A stretch of 64,000 nucleotides of DNA from Adiantum capillus-veneris. Taxonomy: Eukaryota > Streptophyta > Polypodiopsida > Polypodiales > Pteridaceae. The notes beneath the pieces are model-generated. The model ran no database searches and had not been told where the DNA came from. It saw only the letters and a program-made list of their open reading frames with translations. A program made the translations under genes and the position numbers. The stretch lies in the NCBI GenBank assembly GCA_014529385.2, contig CM043954.1, positions 7,503,806 to 7,567,805 of the forward strand, read 5' to 3'. Shown here one piece after another: positions 22,541 through 34,690 of the stretch (within the stretch, counting starts at the first letter, position 1; each line of letters opens with the position of its first letter).

Positions 22541-23340
22541 ATTAATAGAAAAAAACCAAAACAAGAATAACCATAACTTTGAACAACAATAGTGATGATA
22601 ACCAACAATAAAATCCTAAACAATGGCTAAAAAATAATAATTCTAGTCATAATTGACAAAATGAACAATGATAGTCCAACCATAACTATAGCATAGCCAA
22701 AATGAACCATTTGAAGACCATAACTTGTTACCATTTGAAAACCATAACCATATCGAAACTGATATAGTAGGTATAACCATTACCATGTACCATTTGATAG
22801 CTATAATCATAGCCAAAACAATAATCAAAAGGCAATAATAGCCATAATATAGAGAACTAAAAACCCTTAAGCCAACCCAAAACATAAAAATAACCAAAGT
22901 AACAACTTTTACCATGAGCATAACCAAAATGATAACCATAAGCCAACCATGACCATATAACAATTTATCATCCATAACAATAAGTATACCCGAAACATTA
23001 ACCCTAACCCTATAAATTCAATGACCTTAACCTTAGGCACAACCAAAGTGGCAATCTAATCACAGCCACACCCGAAGCAACAACCAATAACCAACCATAA
23101 CCACAACCATAAACATTCATTTCAATAACCCTGATCATAGCCATAGCCAAAGTGACAATCTACAATCAACCATAACTATTACATTCAAAAACCGTATGTA
23201 TAACCATAATCAAGAAAATATAAGAATTCATTTTCAAAAATCATAACTACAACCATAACCAAAAGGAGGATGATAACCGTTGTCGAAACAATAATTATAA
23301 CCACAGTTGAAACGAAATTCATAATCATAATTGTAACTAA
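22540..23340. repeat. Long AT-rich low-complexity array of ATAACCA-type units
   Basis: For about 800 bp the + strand is built from degenerate ATAACCA, CCATAACCAAA and AACCATAACC units. On the minus strand this gives runs of TATGGT and Tyr/Gly/Phe-rich open stretches, which are by-products of the repeat. Near 22996-23011 it contains TTAACCCTAACCCTATA, resembling two plant telomere-type units. Confidence 0.75.
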
Positions 23341-25320
23341 GACCCCATATGATAATTGTGAGAAAAACCATGGGAAAATTTATAAAAGTCGATGCCATTA
23401 ACCATGGCCAAAATGATATAAAAATGTATGTGTGTATAAATAACGATAAGCTACAAAGTTGCAAAAGAGCATAGTCCGCAAAAAATGTGGTGTCTCATGA
23501 AGGGGGGCCTTTTGGCAAAAACACCATGACTATAATAAAAGTGCAAATGAAAGCAAATAGAATGAAGTGAAATGAGACCTTCACCTTGTCGAGGTAGTGC
23601 ATCCCAATCAAAGGTCTCTCCCTCTAGATTGCAGAGTTCCAAAAGCCCAACCAAGCTGTGTTTTTTTTGGACTCTTATATTTGTGTGTAAGCTAGCAAAG
23701 GTGAGAGAGAATGGAGACGTGAGATAGGAGAGAGAGAGAGACAGAGAGAAAACATTAAAGAAGAAGTCACTATCAACCCATTGTATGATCATGGGATTGT
23801 GACCTTCCCCTATAGGGGTGCTCTGAGAAGATGTAACATCATACTCATGGAAAAGGGGAGTAGGCTACCTACATAGATCACTATATCCAAGTTGGTCAAT
23901 CCCATATACCATATCCCATGATAGGAAAAAATAAATAGACCATAAATAGGGTGCCTAGAGAACCTCAATTTAATGCACATGTGGATGGCCAGTGGGGGGG
24001 CACCCTAACTATACAAGTATGACCTAATCCTAAGGAGAGTTGTGTAACTCTGACACCCCCTCTCAATAGCTAATGTGGAACAAACAACTAGAAGTTGAAG
24101 ATGTGAGGCCTTCAATTAAGATACCAACTATGGTTTGCATAAGAGGACAATACTTCACAAGCGTAGCATCAATCTAGCCACCAAGAAATCTCCAAGTGGA
24201 TGTCGTCATGAGCAGTGGTGGGAACTACTGTACTCAACCGTTGTTGAAAGTGTGTACTACTCTAAAGACTTGATGTCTTGAATTGTGTGTAGAAACAATT
24301 TTCATACACTTAATAGGTGAAAACGAAGTGTCAATAGGCTTGTGAAATTCCAATCTAACCAAAGAAGATTTGTAAAGAAAAAAGTAAGTAGTCGCAACCC
24401 AACATGGCCAAGTAGCCATCCAAAACAACTCTAGGAAGGTTAGATTGGGAAGTCTGTACCACAAACCCCACCCTTTGTTGTAGTACTCACTAGTAAAATC
24501 CATCAAACTACCATCAGATGGTGTCCTATTTGTAGGTAGAGTGTCCTCCAAGCGGGAGTAAGAAGTCTTTGCTATGGTCAAAGAGGGATGACCATAACTA
24601 GGTGCTTGCATTGTTGTCATACTCTAAAAAGAGGGGCCACAAGAACAAGATGTTTGCAAATCATGCATGTATGTCTTAGGTCCAATTCACCAATTTCTAC
24701 CAAGCACAATCCACGATGACAATTCCACAAGACCACAAGTAAGGGGCACACAAGGAAGCAAGTATATCCCAAGCTTAGATGGATGTAGTACATGACGTAA
24801 TGTGTGGGGCAATATGCCGCCTCAAAGAAAGAGAAATCAAAGCATGCTTGAGTGTTCTTTCTATCCCACATCTAAGCTATTCTTGTGAACTTAGAGGAGG
24901 TGGAGAAACAAAACTTGAAGTTGCACTTGCATCTGTAATAGTATAAGTAGATTTGTTGGGTCTATTATCTACATCTAACACAATGTTTGATAGCTACTTT
25001 GCAACAAGTACATGTTTCATCATGTAAGACCACATCAAGTACCTGGTCACATCAAGCTTAATTTCAAATTGGAACTAGATAAAGAAATTATTTCTTCTTG
25101 TTGCCATAGTCCAATAACAAAAAACTGGCAAGATTTGCAGTTTTGGCAAAATCTATGAAAAATCTACAAACGTTATAAACCAACCAAAAACATTGAATCT
25201 TGATATAGTTTGGCTTTGGGTGGAGTGCTTGGTTGAGTAAAATGGACATCTAGAGCTCTCAATGTGAGAAAAATACCAACCATCTATCCCATACTTGCAA
25301 TTCCTGCTAAACCTAATGCG
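23341..25320. other. Unassigned sequence
   Basis: A minus-strand open stretch at 24234-24620 (128 codons, no internal stop, aromatic-rich) is the longest here and matches no family I know. Short AG-rich tracts occur at about 23700-23750. A TGTTGGG at 24954 could be the start of an LTR that ends near 25816, but no second copy exists to test this. Confidence 0.4.
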
Positions 25321-25625
25321 AAGTATGGTGGACATGGAATGCTTGTAGGGGTTAACTAATGCGCTTGTCCTTGGCTCCAACTTGTCCATGGTTGACCTCA
25401 TGCCAATTTTCCCGTCAAGAACCAACCCAACATGAACAATGCCTGCCAGCCCATTCAATAGGACACAAACACAAGTATAGTGGACATGGAATGCTTGTAG
25501 GAATTAACTAATACGCTTGTCCTTCACTCCAACTTGTCCATGGTGGACCTCATGCCAATGTTCCCATCAAGAGACTATCCAACATGAACAATGGCTACCA
25601 ACCCATTCAATAGGACACAAACACA
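25321..25625 (+). repeat. 152-bp tandem duplication
   Basis: Units start at 25321 and 25473 with AAGTAT.GTGGACATGGAATG and end with CAATAGGACACAAACACAAG. They differ at a modest number of positions. No coding meaning was found. Confidence 0.92.
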
Positions 25626-25820
25626 AGGCTAGTTTGCTAGCCAATGACTCCCAGATGCTAGCAACTTCACCTTCAAGTGCAAGGCACATCACCTTTGCTT
25701 TGATATCATCTATTAGAGAATGGGGGGAAACTTTTTGGGTGGTCAAACTTCCTAGTCGTGCCACCTACAACATTTTAACAAGTTCATCCCCCCAAATACA
25801 ATAAAACATTGCCTCAATGA

Positions 25821-25834
25821 TGATATCAGAGCCA
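25821..25834 (+). other. Primer binding site candidate of an unassigned LTR element
   Basis: TGATATCAGAGCCA differs by one base from the initiator-Met tRNA PBS TGGTATCAGAGCCA. A CA dinucleotide at 25815-25816 could be the LTR end. The downstream 500 bp shows no clear gag, so this marks at best a decayed element. Confidence 0.4.
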
Positions 25835-25839
25835 CAATC

Positions 25840-27340
25840 TACAAGGTTAGCTCTTTGGTGCATTTGATCTTATAGAAAGAGATAAGAAAAGACGATATAG
25901 AGGCAACACACATAGATGCTATAGAATTAGTTTTCCTAGTGGAGAAGTACTTTCCCTCAAACATGCTTATGATATATTTATCATTCACGTGGTTAATTAG
26001 CTCTCAATTGATAGAACAATTTGTGGTAGGTGGATGTTTTTCTAAAAGAGTTTCATGAAGTATTTGAAGGAGTTTTTTTGCCAAAAAGATCCTTGGCAGG
26101 GAAGTATGGATCAAGGATGGATCACTTAAGATTTTCTTGTATTTATCATCAAGCTCTTGGGTTCATTTGACCCAAAGATGATTGGACTATGCCTTTTGAG
26201 ACAAACTCTAGAGTACTTGGGGAAGAGCAACAAGGGGAGGTGTCATGTAAAAATGGATGTCAAGTGCATGGAAAAGTCATGAAATTTTGTATGCTGAACT
26301 CAAAGGATTGAAAAATACAAAGAGCCAAAGAAATAGTAGTTTTAAAAATAAACATAACTGAAGCAAAATTGCACCAGAGAATTTATGGTATCCAGATCAA
26401 CTTCAAAATCTTTCAGACTTTTGAAGCGAATGATGCTGGATGCAACTATTTTAGAGTCCAATTAAAATGGAGTAGTGATAATAAAAAAAGAGGAGGGGCT
26501 AACGAAGGGTTACAATTGGCATTTAAGCACCTCTATTTAAAAATTATAAGCTATGGGATTGATATTTTCTTTTCCACATTGAATCTAGTATCACAATATG
26601 AGACTATTGTTGCATGGATGGAATTTTTGGGGGCAATGTATAGACATGAGAAGGACCAATTTTGATAGTGGTATGATGACAAGCTTTGTCTAAGAGAGTT
26701 GGACTAGTGCTAGTGACAAGAGCTTATAGTTTGGATAGCTTGACTACTTTGGCCACTTACAAGACATCTTGAAGATCACTTGGCATGCATGCATGATCCA
26801 AGAAATACATTTGTGCTTCCACAACATTGTGAGCATATCATCTTTGTCCATGATCCAACATAAGACCTAGAGGCCAAGGAGAACCCAAAAAAAAAAAACA
26901 AATTATTGTTTGTGTTTCAAATACCTCAGTAATGCAAACAAGTATTTGAAGAATTGGATGTAGCAAAGGACTTGTCAAACTAGAGCAAGTAATGTTAAGA
27001 GTTTCACCACTTTGCTACTTCATTTAGGGTTAGATCTTGCATGATTAGTGTGTCTCTTGGGCTAGCCACCCACTATATACACATTTAGGCTGCATCTCAT
27101 TTTGGTTAGACACTTTTGGTACGACCACTCAATTTTTGGTCCTACACTCATTTATCCTATATTTCATACGTTTTCCCATAGTTATGGGTTGCTGGGTTTA
27201 TTGCCGTGGACATTGTCTCACCGAACCCTCATCTGCTATACAGACCAGGGCTGGGGCACTTCTCTAGTGTATGTTGCATCTGTGAGTTGCTTGCCCCTCA
27301 ATGGGGTTTCCTAGATTGTCATACAGATCAGCATTCCTTT
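25840..27340. other. Unassigned sequence
   Basis: A + strand open stretch at 26369-26665 (98 codons) has no known motif. A TATA-like ACTATATACAC occurs near 27070. It could belong to an LTR promoter for the PBS-like site at 27456, but no LTR pair was found. Confidence 0.35.
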
Positions 27341-27341
<1 letters not shown>

Positions 27342-27439
<98 letters not shown>

Positions 27440-27467
27440 TCTGATCCACTTGACATGGTATCGGAAC
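27342..27467 (+). repeat. (CT)47 microsatellite followed by a PBS-like site
   Basis: CT tract at 27342-27436. It is followed at 27456-27467 by TGGTATCGGAAC, which matches 10 of 12 bases of the initiator-Met PBS and is preceded by TGACA. This suggests the end of a 5' LTR whose CT-rich leader expanded. Confidence 0.55.
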
Positions 27468-27526
27468 ACATAGCTCTTTGCTTCTTGTGGACTCCCCCTC
27501 TTCTTGTAGACTCTCTCTGTTAACCC

Positions 27527-27796
27527 ATGATGCCATGATTATTCTTTTTTAATATTTTTAGTCATGGGTCAGGCTTGTCAATACCATAGGTTTATGGTCA
27601 AGTGTTGGTGATCATTGATGAGAGGGGCACCATACTTATTTAGTGATGATAGCGGAATGTGGGCGCCCATATATGAAAGGGACAGACCCATAGATAAGGA
27701 TTGTGAACATAGTTTTTTCTCATTCTGAAGGTACTAAGATTTGCTCTTGCCTTATCCTCTTGGGCTGTGTGTGTGTGTGTGCGCGTGCATGCGTGC

Positions 27797-27843
<47 letters not shown>
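27527..27843 (+). repeat. Dispersed repeat R (+ copy) ending in GT/GA tract
   Basis: About 245 bp match the reverse complement of 41561-41812 along the whole length, including GACCCATAGATAAGGATTGT and CTTGCCTTATCCTCTTGGGC. Both copies run directly into a GA tract (here GT at 27765-27780, then GA at 27799-27842). I do not know the family. It may be part of an LTR or leader of an element not otherwise represented. Confidence 0.8.
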
Positions 27844-27844
<1 letters not shown>

Positions 27845-28808
27845 CTCTACTCATTTTTGCTTTTTAATTATTTAGGCTATATTAATTTCTAATTTTGTTG
27901 TTAATCTAGGCTTTGTTTGAAGTCAATTTTTGAAATGTTTCCTCTGAAAACTAATTAATTGCAAAAAATAAAAAGAAAAAAAAGAAACTCCCTACAACTG
28001 GTTTTGATTTTTTGAATTGACAAAAGAAAACCGCGACTCCAACTTGTTCTTATGTAGGTGAGAAAAATAAAAGGCCTCAATGGCCCCGGCCCCGACCTCG
28101 GTCTTGATCTTGATTTATATATAGGAAGTAGGATCCTCCATAGCTTCCTTATATATATACCCCACTTCTCAAGGGCAAAAGGAAGCAAGTATTTAGGCTT
28201 CACCTTTCTCTCCACAAGCCTCATTTAGACTTTCCCTTTTTGCCTACATGCCCAAGTAGAAATCGACTATTTTGGGGGTTACAAGAGCTTGGGGTAGCCT
28301 AAGTGTGTGTTGTAAAGCATGCCACGTTCCTTCAAATGATACGCTCATTTGGAGCTATCATATGACCTATTCCACGTCACACACATTAAAAAAATTAGGA
28401 AAAATAAGAAAAATCAAGTGAAAACGATCAAAATAGCTAGTAGTGAGGCCTCGTAGGGTACTCGTCAATGCTGTTACGATACCCGCATCACATGTATTTA
28501 CACTTTGGATGAGTGCTAAAGTTTGAGCAATTAGAGAGTGCCACAAATTATGCCAGGTTCTCGACCTCTGACTGGGACCCAAGATCCACATATCACAGTG
28601 GCTAGTGAATGTTTCTCTAATTCCAACATGATGGATGGACACTTTATCCCATACCCTAAAAATAGAAACTAAAATGTATATGTCTTAGCCCCACAATCAA
28701 GTGCTAGTGTGTTTAGTCACCTAATGGAAACCATTAGCCAAGCCACTCATTCGGAGCCTATGGCTAGTGTGAAGTAAACAAATATGACAAGGAGGTGGTT
28801 TTCCTTAC
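27844..28808 (+). promoter_or_regulatory. Possible LTR/promoter region upstream of gypsy-3 gag
   Basis: Two TATA-like boxes occur: GATTTATATATAGG at about 28112 and CCTTATATATATACCCC at 28147-28163. They are followed by a leader without obvious coding content up to the gag-like frame. This fits a 5' LTR promoter, but no PBS and no matching 3' LTR were found, so LTR borders are not given. Confidence 0.3.
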
Positions 28809-31740
28809 ATACCTCATGTAGACCATATACTCTCCAAGAGTGTCCATGTCAATAGCCTACCCCCTACATGTATTGAAGATCCTACCAAGAAATCACCCTT
28901 TGAAGTTCTACTACCTGATGGTAGGAGTCTTGCAAAAATAGAAGAAGTCAAACGATATATGCAAGCAGCTAGGGAGAAGGAAATTGAGAGATTACGTATG
29001 ATAGAACAATGCGGAGCCATGAAGGCAAAGGACCCTATGACAACAGTAATTCCATTCAAGCAATTGAGTGCTTCCGAATTAGTAGTCACTGAGTGTCAGA
29101 CTATAGGAGCCACAATGCCTCCACTTCAAGGGAAACCTCTAGCATGCCAAGCTTAGAGGGGGTATTTCTCAATGAAAATTGGGAATACGACCTACAAATC
29201 AGAACTTTGATCGACCTGTACATGGGCTACACATACCATGTGGGTTGGTTGAATATTGTACAATCCACTTCTAGTGCCAGATGTCTAGAGGAGCGGCAAC
29301 AAATGGTCTACGATGCCATCCATAGGGTTGTCTAATTGGAGAGGCAAAACAAGTGAATTAACATTCCTTCAACGGGTTTTATGAGATTCTTGGATACGAG
29401 AAAGGCTAAACAATCGACCCTATCACAATGGAGATTCCCTCAATGAGTCCCATGGATCCTTCATATGTTGTTTCACTTGGAGTCTCGGTACAGTTGGAGC
29501 CCACAAAGCAATAGTTTTACCTTTCCAAATTTAGCTCATCTTTGTCTCAAAGACACTAAGGCTACCATGCCTACCCTATGGAAAAAAGTAGACCTTGGGC
29601 CTCATTCATTAGTAAAGCACCGCTACCTAGTAGCACAATGCCTACAGCAATACCTACAAGTGTGTACCAGTCACATGTACCTGTTGACCCTCATGCCCAT
29701 GTAGCTCCTACACCCCCAATTATTCCAAGAGCTTATGCTCCACAATGGCATTATCCAAGATCTTATTCAAGTGGGCCCATTCCCGTTAGCAATAACATGC
29801 CATATACAACACCTACTATGCCTAGGGCCACATCTGTGAACTTTGGACGATTGCATGGTACAACACCATACAAGGCATGGGACCCAATGACCGTGCATAT
29901 GCCAAGACCAAGGCCAATACCCATTCCACATGTAGTTTCGAGGCCACCTACATTTTCTATATCTGCTCCTTTAGGAGATCTGGTAGCATTTGCTCAAGCT
30001 ATTGGTTGGTCTAGTGTAGATAATATGCATAACATACCTTAGAAAGATCCTAAAAGTAAGGTTTTACAATTGACCAAGATCACATAGAAATTCATCGGTG
30101 ATGGAGATGCTAGAAAGCATATTGAGGTATTTGAACACGTGTGAGATTCCCTGGAAGAGCACAATGAGCTACATAAGTGCAAGGCCTTGAGCTTGACTTT
30201 GAGTGGGAAGGCTAGAGATTGGTATAGAACCTCAGGGGGTTGAAGAGCGTACACATTACCCTACTCATAGGAGATTGTTTTTGAAAGAGTACATACAAGA
30301 GGGTGTACTTTGGAGCGTAGCATCTCAACTCCAAAAAGCTAAAAGGGAGGAAAAGGAGTTAGTGAGAGATTTTATTAGTCGTTTGAAGCATTTCAACAGT
30401 AACCAGCTGCTCGATAGATTCATTAGAGAATTGCAACAACATGAGGATATCTACAATGGCCTAGTCATTAGAGGTATCTCTACTTGGGAAGCAATCACTA
30501 CCAATAAAATCCAACTAGAAGAAAATTTAATGATCGCAAGAGCGTATCTTCTAAACCCAAGTCTACTAGCTCACAAGCATCTGAGCATGAGCCAATGAAA
30601 ATAAATCCAATCATGAAAGAGGAAAATATATCTGAGGAAAATTTGGACGATCTCACCAAGGCTATCCAAGAAAGCCTTAGGGTAATTGTACTCCACAAAA
30701 CAATCATATGTATCCATTAAGGGAGCAACAATGGTGCTTTGTTTTCTTGGGACCACATAGTACCAATGAATGCCCTACCTTTAGAGTGAAGTTTAATGGG
30801 ACTTGCAATGCATGTGCTAGGTATGGCCATCAAGCTAAGGATTGCCTAGTACTTAAATGTCCGGAGAGGTCACCTAATAAAAATGTAACCTATCATGTGA
30901 GTTCAACAGAAGGGTATTTAAAGTTCTTAAAACTTACAGAAATATATATACATAAGGGCATTATTTTTTCAAATTTGAAAACAACTTACAGATTTTAAAA
31001 GAAAAGGGTACATTATAATCCTAACAAAATTCAGAGATAAGGGGTTTTACAAACATGTCTTGAATGCATTTTACACATAGTGAAGCCCCCGAGTTAAATG
31101 CATAATGAAAAATAGACCACCCTTCGCTTGGACAGACTCGCCTCAAGTTCTTGCACTAATGCCTACCCCACCTATTGAGAAACCATCGTAGCACATGGTC
31201 CCTACAACCCAAAATGTTGTCCAAACCACACGGCTAGGATCGTAGGCTCCACATCCGAGAGTTACCCCTATGAACCAAGTAGGTTGTGAGCCATCTAGTA
31301 CTTATTTGGACTATGAAGATGACATAGACTCTGGTAGTGGAGTCAATACGCTTGAGGAGACTACATGGAGGACCATTGGGGGCAAGTCAAGCATGTATAT
31401 CAAGTTACTGGTCTTATAGAAAGAGGCCAAAACATCAATATCATTCCTGAGAGACCTCCATTGCAATGCTACAAATGTGGTGGAACACATTGAGTAGTTG
31501 AATGTCCTAATAGAATGCAAAGGAATGTTGCACCAATGCAAACAAGTCAAGGGAGCACGTTGGTAATGTCAATGCTCACTTGTAGTCGTTGTGGCATAAA
31601 TCATTTGATTGCTCAATGTTATAATAATCCAAATGCACCAAATATTACACCATTGAAATTGAACAAGGTTATCAATGGGACACCACAAACTACACCTATA
31701 GTACTAGTGAATGCACTCACACGGTCGATGCTTTGAAACC
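28809..31740 (+). pseudogene. gypsy-3 gag with four zinc-knuckle-like motifs
   Basis: Pieces in different frames: PFEVLLPDGRSLAKIEEVKR at about 28890, a Pro-rich stretch at 29578-30042, then FIGDGDARKHIEVFEHV and ALSLTLSGKARDWYRT (the gag core) at about 30090-30230, and FISRLKHFNS further on. Zinc knuckles follow: a degenerate one near 30737 (WCFVFLGPHSTNEC), CNACARYGHQAKDC at about 30810-30850, CYKCGGTH.VVEC near 31470 (with a TGA inside) and CSRCGINHLIAQC near 31582. Four such motifs is more than the usual one or two. Confidence 0.72.
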
Positions 31741-31849
31741 AAAATTACATCCTCAAAGAGAGAGATGCTACATCAATTGGCCGAGTGAGGAAGAAGAAAA
31801 CATGAAGGAAGAGATCACTAAAAGCCACAAATTCAACCCCTAGTTCAAA

Positions 31850-31960
31850 GACCAACATAAGGAAACCACTCACATACCAATGATGCAACATAAGGAAACC
31901 ACTCAATTAGAGGAGGACATAAGGAAACCACTCACATACCACCAATGATGCAACAAGTTT
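31850..31960 (+). repeat. Short tandem repeat in the gag-protease spacer
   Basis: The motif ACATAAGGAAACCACTCA occurs three times (starting near 31853, 31888 and 31919), with CATACCA.CAATGATGCAAC following two of them. Confidence 0.85.
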
Positions 31961-32499
31961 CTTCAAGGCTAACCAAATCAAGCGAGAACCTCCAAGAGAA
32001 GCAAGGACCAAAACCCAAGGAAACCATGACAAAATTGGGACTCACCCAAACCTTGTAGAGGAGATTGAGGGAGTCAGGCATTTAAGGAATTTGGTAGAGG
32101 AGACCCAAAGAGGGATTGAGCAAGAACCTAGGCGGATTGTGATTACGGATACAATGTTCCCTACACAACCGCAACCTCAAGTAGATCTTAACCCGTTGGG
32201 CCATACCTAGTATCATCTGGGAAGAAAGTGAGATCAAAACATCGGAAAGTGGGCATACTCCTTTCTTGATTGAAATAATTTTTAGTGAGGGAATATCTAA
32301 ACCCATCGAAGAAATGGAGATCCCATCTTCACAATCCTTAGATCATGGACTAAAATCTCAAAAAGTGCCCTTGAATATTGTCAAATTAACAAATTTCATG
32401 GCTTCTGAAGTCAAAATCACTATAATGTCTAAATCATACAGGGATCCATAGCTATTCCTAGATTTTTAGGCATTTCTCAATGGAGAACTAAAAGTCAAC

Positions 32500-32985
32500 C
32501 TACCACAATTTTCGCAAATGAATAGGCCCAACAAGATCCCAATGGAGGAGGAGCGCTTGTACCCACAACCTAAACTAGATGAGAGCTCAATTGTTGAACA
32601 ACCTGTTAACAAGTTGGAGCAATACTTTGAAGGCGATGAATCTAATGCAATCCTTCCTATCACTACTAAAGTATTAATTGTAAGGGCAATCCTTGATGGT
32701 GGTTCATGAGTGAGAATTGTAATAAAAAGCTCTTGAAAATTTATGGGAAGACCTCATATTGAAGTCACAAACATAGTGGTAAAAATGGCCAATGGATCTA
32801 TTGTTACGCATATTGGAATGTTGAAAGATCTCAAGATCAATGTCCTTGGACACAAGGTAAGGTATATCTTCATTGTTATGGATTTATCCAAGAATCCTAT
32901 GTCATTTGAGATGATCTTAGGGTGTCCTTTTATGAGGGAAGCAAAAATGGTGCATGACTGGTCCAAAAACCACGTCTACTTATAG
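32500..32985 (+). pseudogene. gypsy-3 protease
   Basis: Reads VLIVRAILDGGS followed by a TGA at 32707-32709, then VVKMANGSIVTHIGMLKDLK and the C-terminal LGCPFMREAKMVHDWSKN. The catalytic Asp is present as D-G-G-S in place of D-S/T-G-A. The wide acidic linker before it (EQYFEGDESN) is open. This is the first of two retropepsin-like domains associated with the element. Confidence 0.7.
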
Positions 32986-33675
32986 TTCCAAGACTTTGTC
33001 ATTTGAGTTTATCTTGTAAGTGGTCAAGTGTATCTTTTAGGGAACAAGTTTATAATTGACAATCAATTGGACACCACAATTCACTTAGCTCCATTGAAGT
33101 ATTGCTACACATGTAAAAAGAACATGGATATTGGGGAGGATTCTCCTTATATGGATGTCCTACCTAGAATGGTTGAGTTGATGACATTGATTGGGTACAT
33201 CTTGCAACAACCATAGAAACTTGGGGCAATAGAGGAAAAACTTGGATAACACCTAAGGGGGACAAAATACCGCAGGTTGCACCAATGAATATGTTAAGTG
33301 CAATGCATATACCTTCTGAGGATACGAAGAGTGAAGACCTGAATGACATCCAAGCTACTAGTGCCTTGGAAGATTGTGACCAATGAAACTCAGAGAAGAC
33401 CGAAACACTAACAAAAATTAATTTTGAGCTTTAAAAGGAATTTGACTTGCATATTATCTCAAGTCCAAAAACAAAACCCTCCAGGCCAAGTACTATATCT
33501 ATAACGATGTATCCTAGAGTGAAGAGGGCACAAATGAGGATGAATCTAGTGATTCTATGCCAGAACCAAACATTATTCATTTATTGAGAAAACTCGACAT
33601 TTCACCTTGTAAATATTGGGGTTTACAGAATTTTCCAGATTGTATCCCAGTTTTGACATTTAGATTGAGTAGATG

Positions 33676-33985
33676 GTAACCTCTTCAATCTCAGTAAGAT
33701 CTTAAGCAATAAAAATTGGTTTAGACTCCTCACCTTGTTCTGCTGATTTATGTCTTTCACTACCGTTGGACCATCGTAGACTTACATCATGTGCCTAAAT
33801 TTTTTCAATCTTATACCATAGTGGATCAAAAGTTTGTGTATGCCAAAGCCCAACAAATACTACTGATGGAAGTAGTGGAGTCTACGATGGTCCAACGGTA
33901 GTTAAAGAGATAAATCAGCAGAACAAGGTGAGGAGTCTAAACCAATTTTTATTGCTTAAGATCTTACTGAGACTGAAGAGGTTAC
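33676..33985. repeat. Inverted repeat with 107-bp arms
   Basis: 33676-33782 is the reverse complement of 33879-33985 with about 3 mismatches in 107 bases, separated by a 96-base loop. The right arm is the native gypsy-3 sequence (it encodes the pre-RT motif DLTETEEVTLKKILKEFKGF together with bases beyond the arm). The left arm is therefore an inverted local duplication. Confidence 0.95.
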
Positions 33986-34160
33986 ACTTAAAAAGATTCT
34001 CAAAGAGTTTAAGGGATTTTGTTTTGGACATATCACGATATGAAGGGCATTGCACCTTCCATGGTGCAACATACACTTCCCATGATTAGCATTGATAAAC
34101 CAGTCTAGCAACGACCCTACCCAATGAATCCTAAGTATGCAAAGATTGTTTAAGAAGAGA
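33925..34160 (+). pseudogene. gypsy-3 pre-RT segment, left of the CACTA insertion
   Basis: Reads DLTETEEVTLKKILKEFKGF, then in another frame MKGIAPSMVQHTLPMIS and QRPYPMNPKYAKIV, and a final EE at the insertion site. This is the standard stretch before gypsy RT (D-M-P-G-I...H-I, MNPKYA..V.EEI). The next residues (IKKL.QCGFIYP) lie at 51932 beyond the CACTA element. Confidence 0.82.
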
Positions 34161-34690
34161 CACTACAAGAGGTTATATGCACTTGTGACGGCTGTAGCGA
34201 TGAAAATATAATGGGTTTTTTTACTCCCTCGACGTTGCTAAAAGCGTCGCAATGGAAACATCACTATAAGCATCACTATATGCATCTCTAAATAGCAACG
34301 CTCATAGTGACGCATACAGTTTCTAATTTAGCAATGCATATAGTGATGCTGCAAAACCTTATATAAAGATTCCCATAGCGACGCCTGAGAATAATTTTTT
34401 TTGGGTGGCATGGCAATGAATGCCCTGCCACCCATCAACCATATTGAACATTGTTTCCATAATAAAGATGCAAAACTGACAAAAGTATTTCAACGAAAGT
34501 GAACTAACAAAAGTAATACAGTGACAAAACTATACACATCATAGGCAAAATCACTTGATTGTTAAGCTTTGACCAAAATGTAATAGTTACAACACAATTG
34601 TCATTATTGAAAAAATACATCGTTGACCAATAGTTACAAAAATGACATACACACATCATCTCATTATACATGCTATGACAAGAAAACTAG
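34161..34690. other. CACTA left terminal and subterminal region
   Basis: After the CACTA end, the motifs GTGACGGCTGTAGCGATG, TCGACGTTGCTAAAAGCGTCGC, AACGCTCATAGTGACGC and TAGCGACGCC occur within about 230 bases. The remaining part up to the gene end is AT-rich without coding content. Confidence 0.75.

Noticed and set aside
22643-22975. Tyr/Gly-rich open frames on the minus strand
   Set aside because: They follow from the ATAACC-type low-complexity array and shift between frames with it.
23034-23050. Interstitial telomere
   Set aside because: Only about two CCCTAA units occur, near 23000, within a generally CCATAA-rich array. That is not enough for a telomeric repeat.
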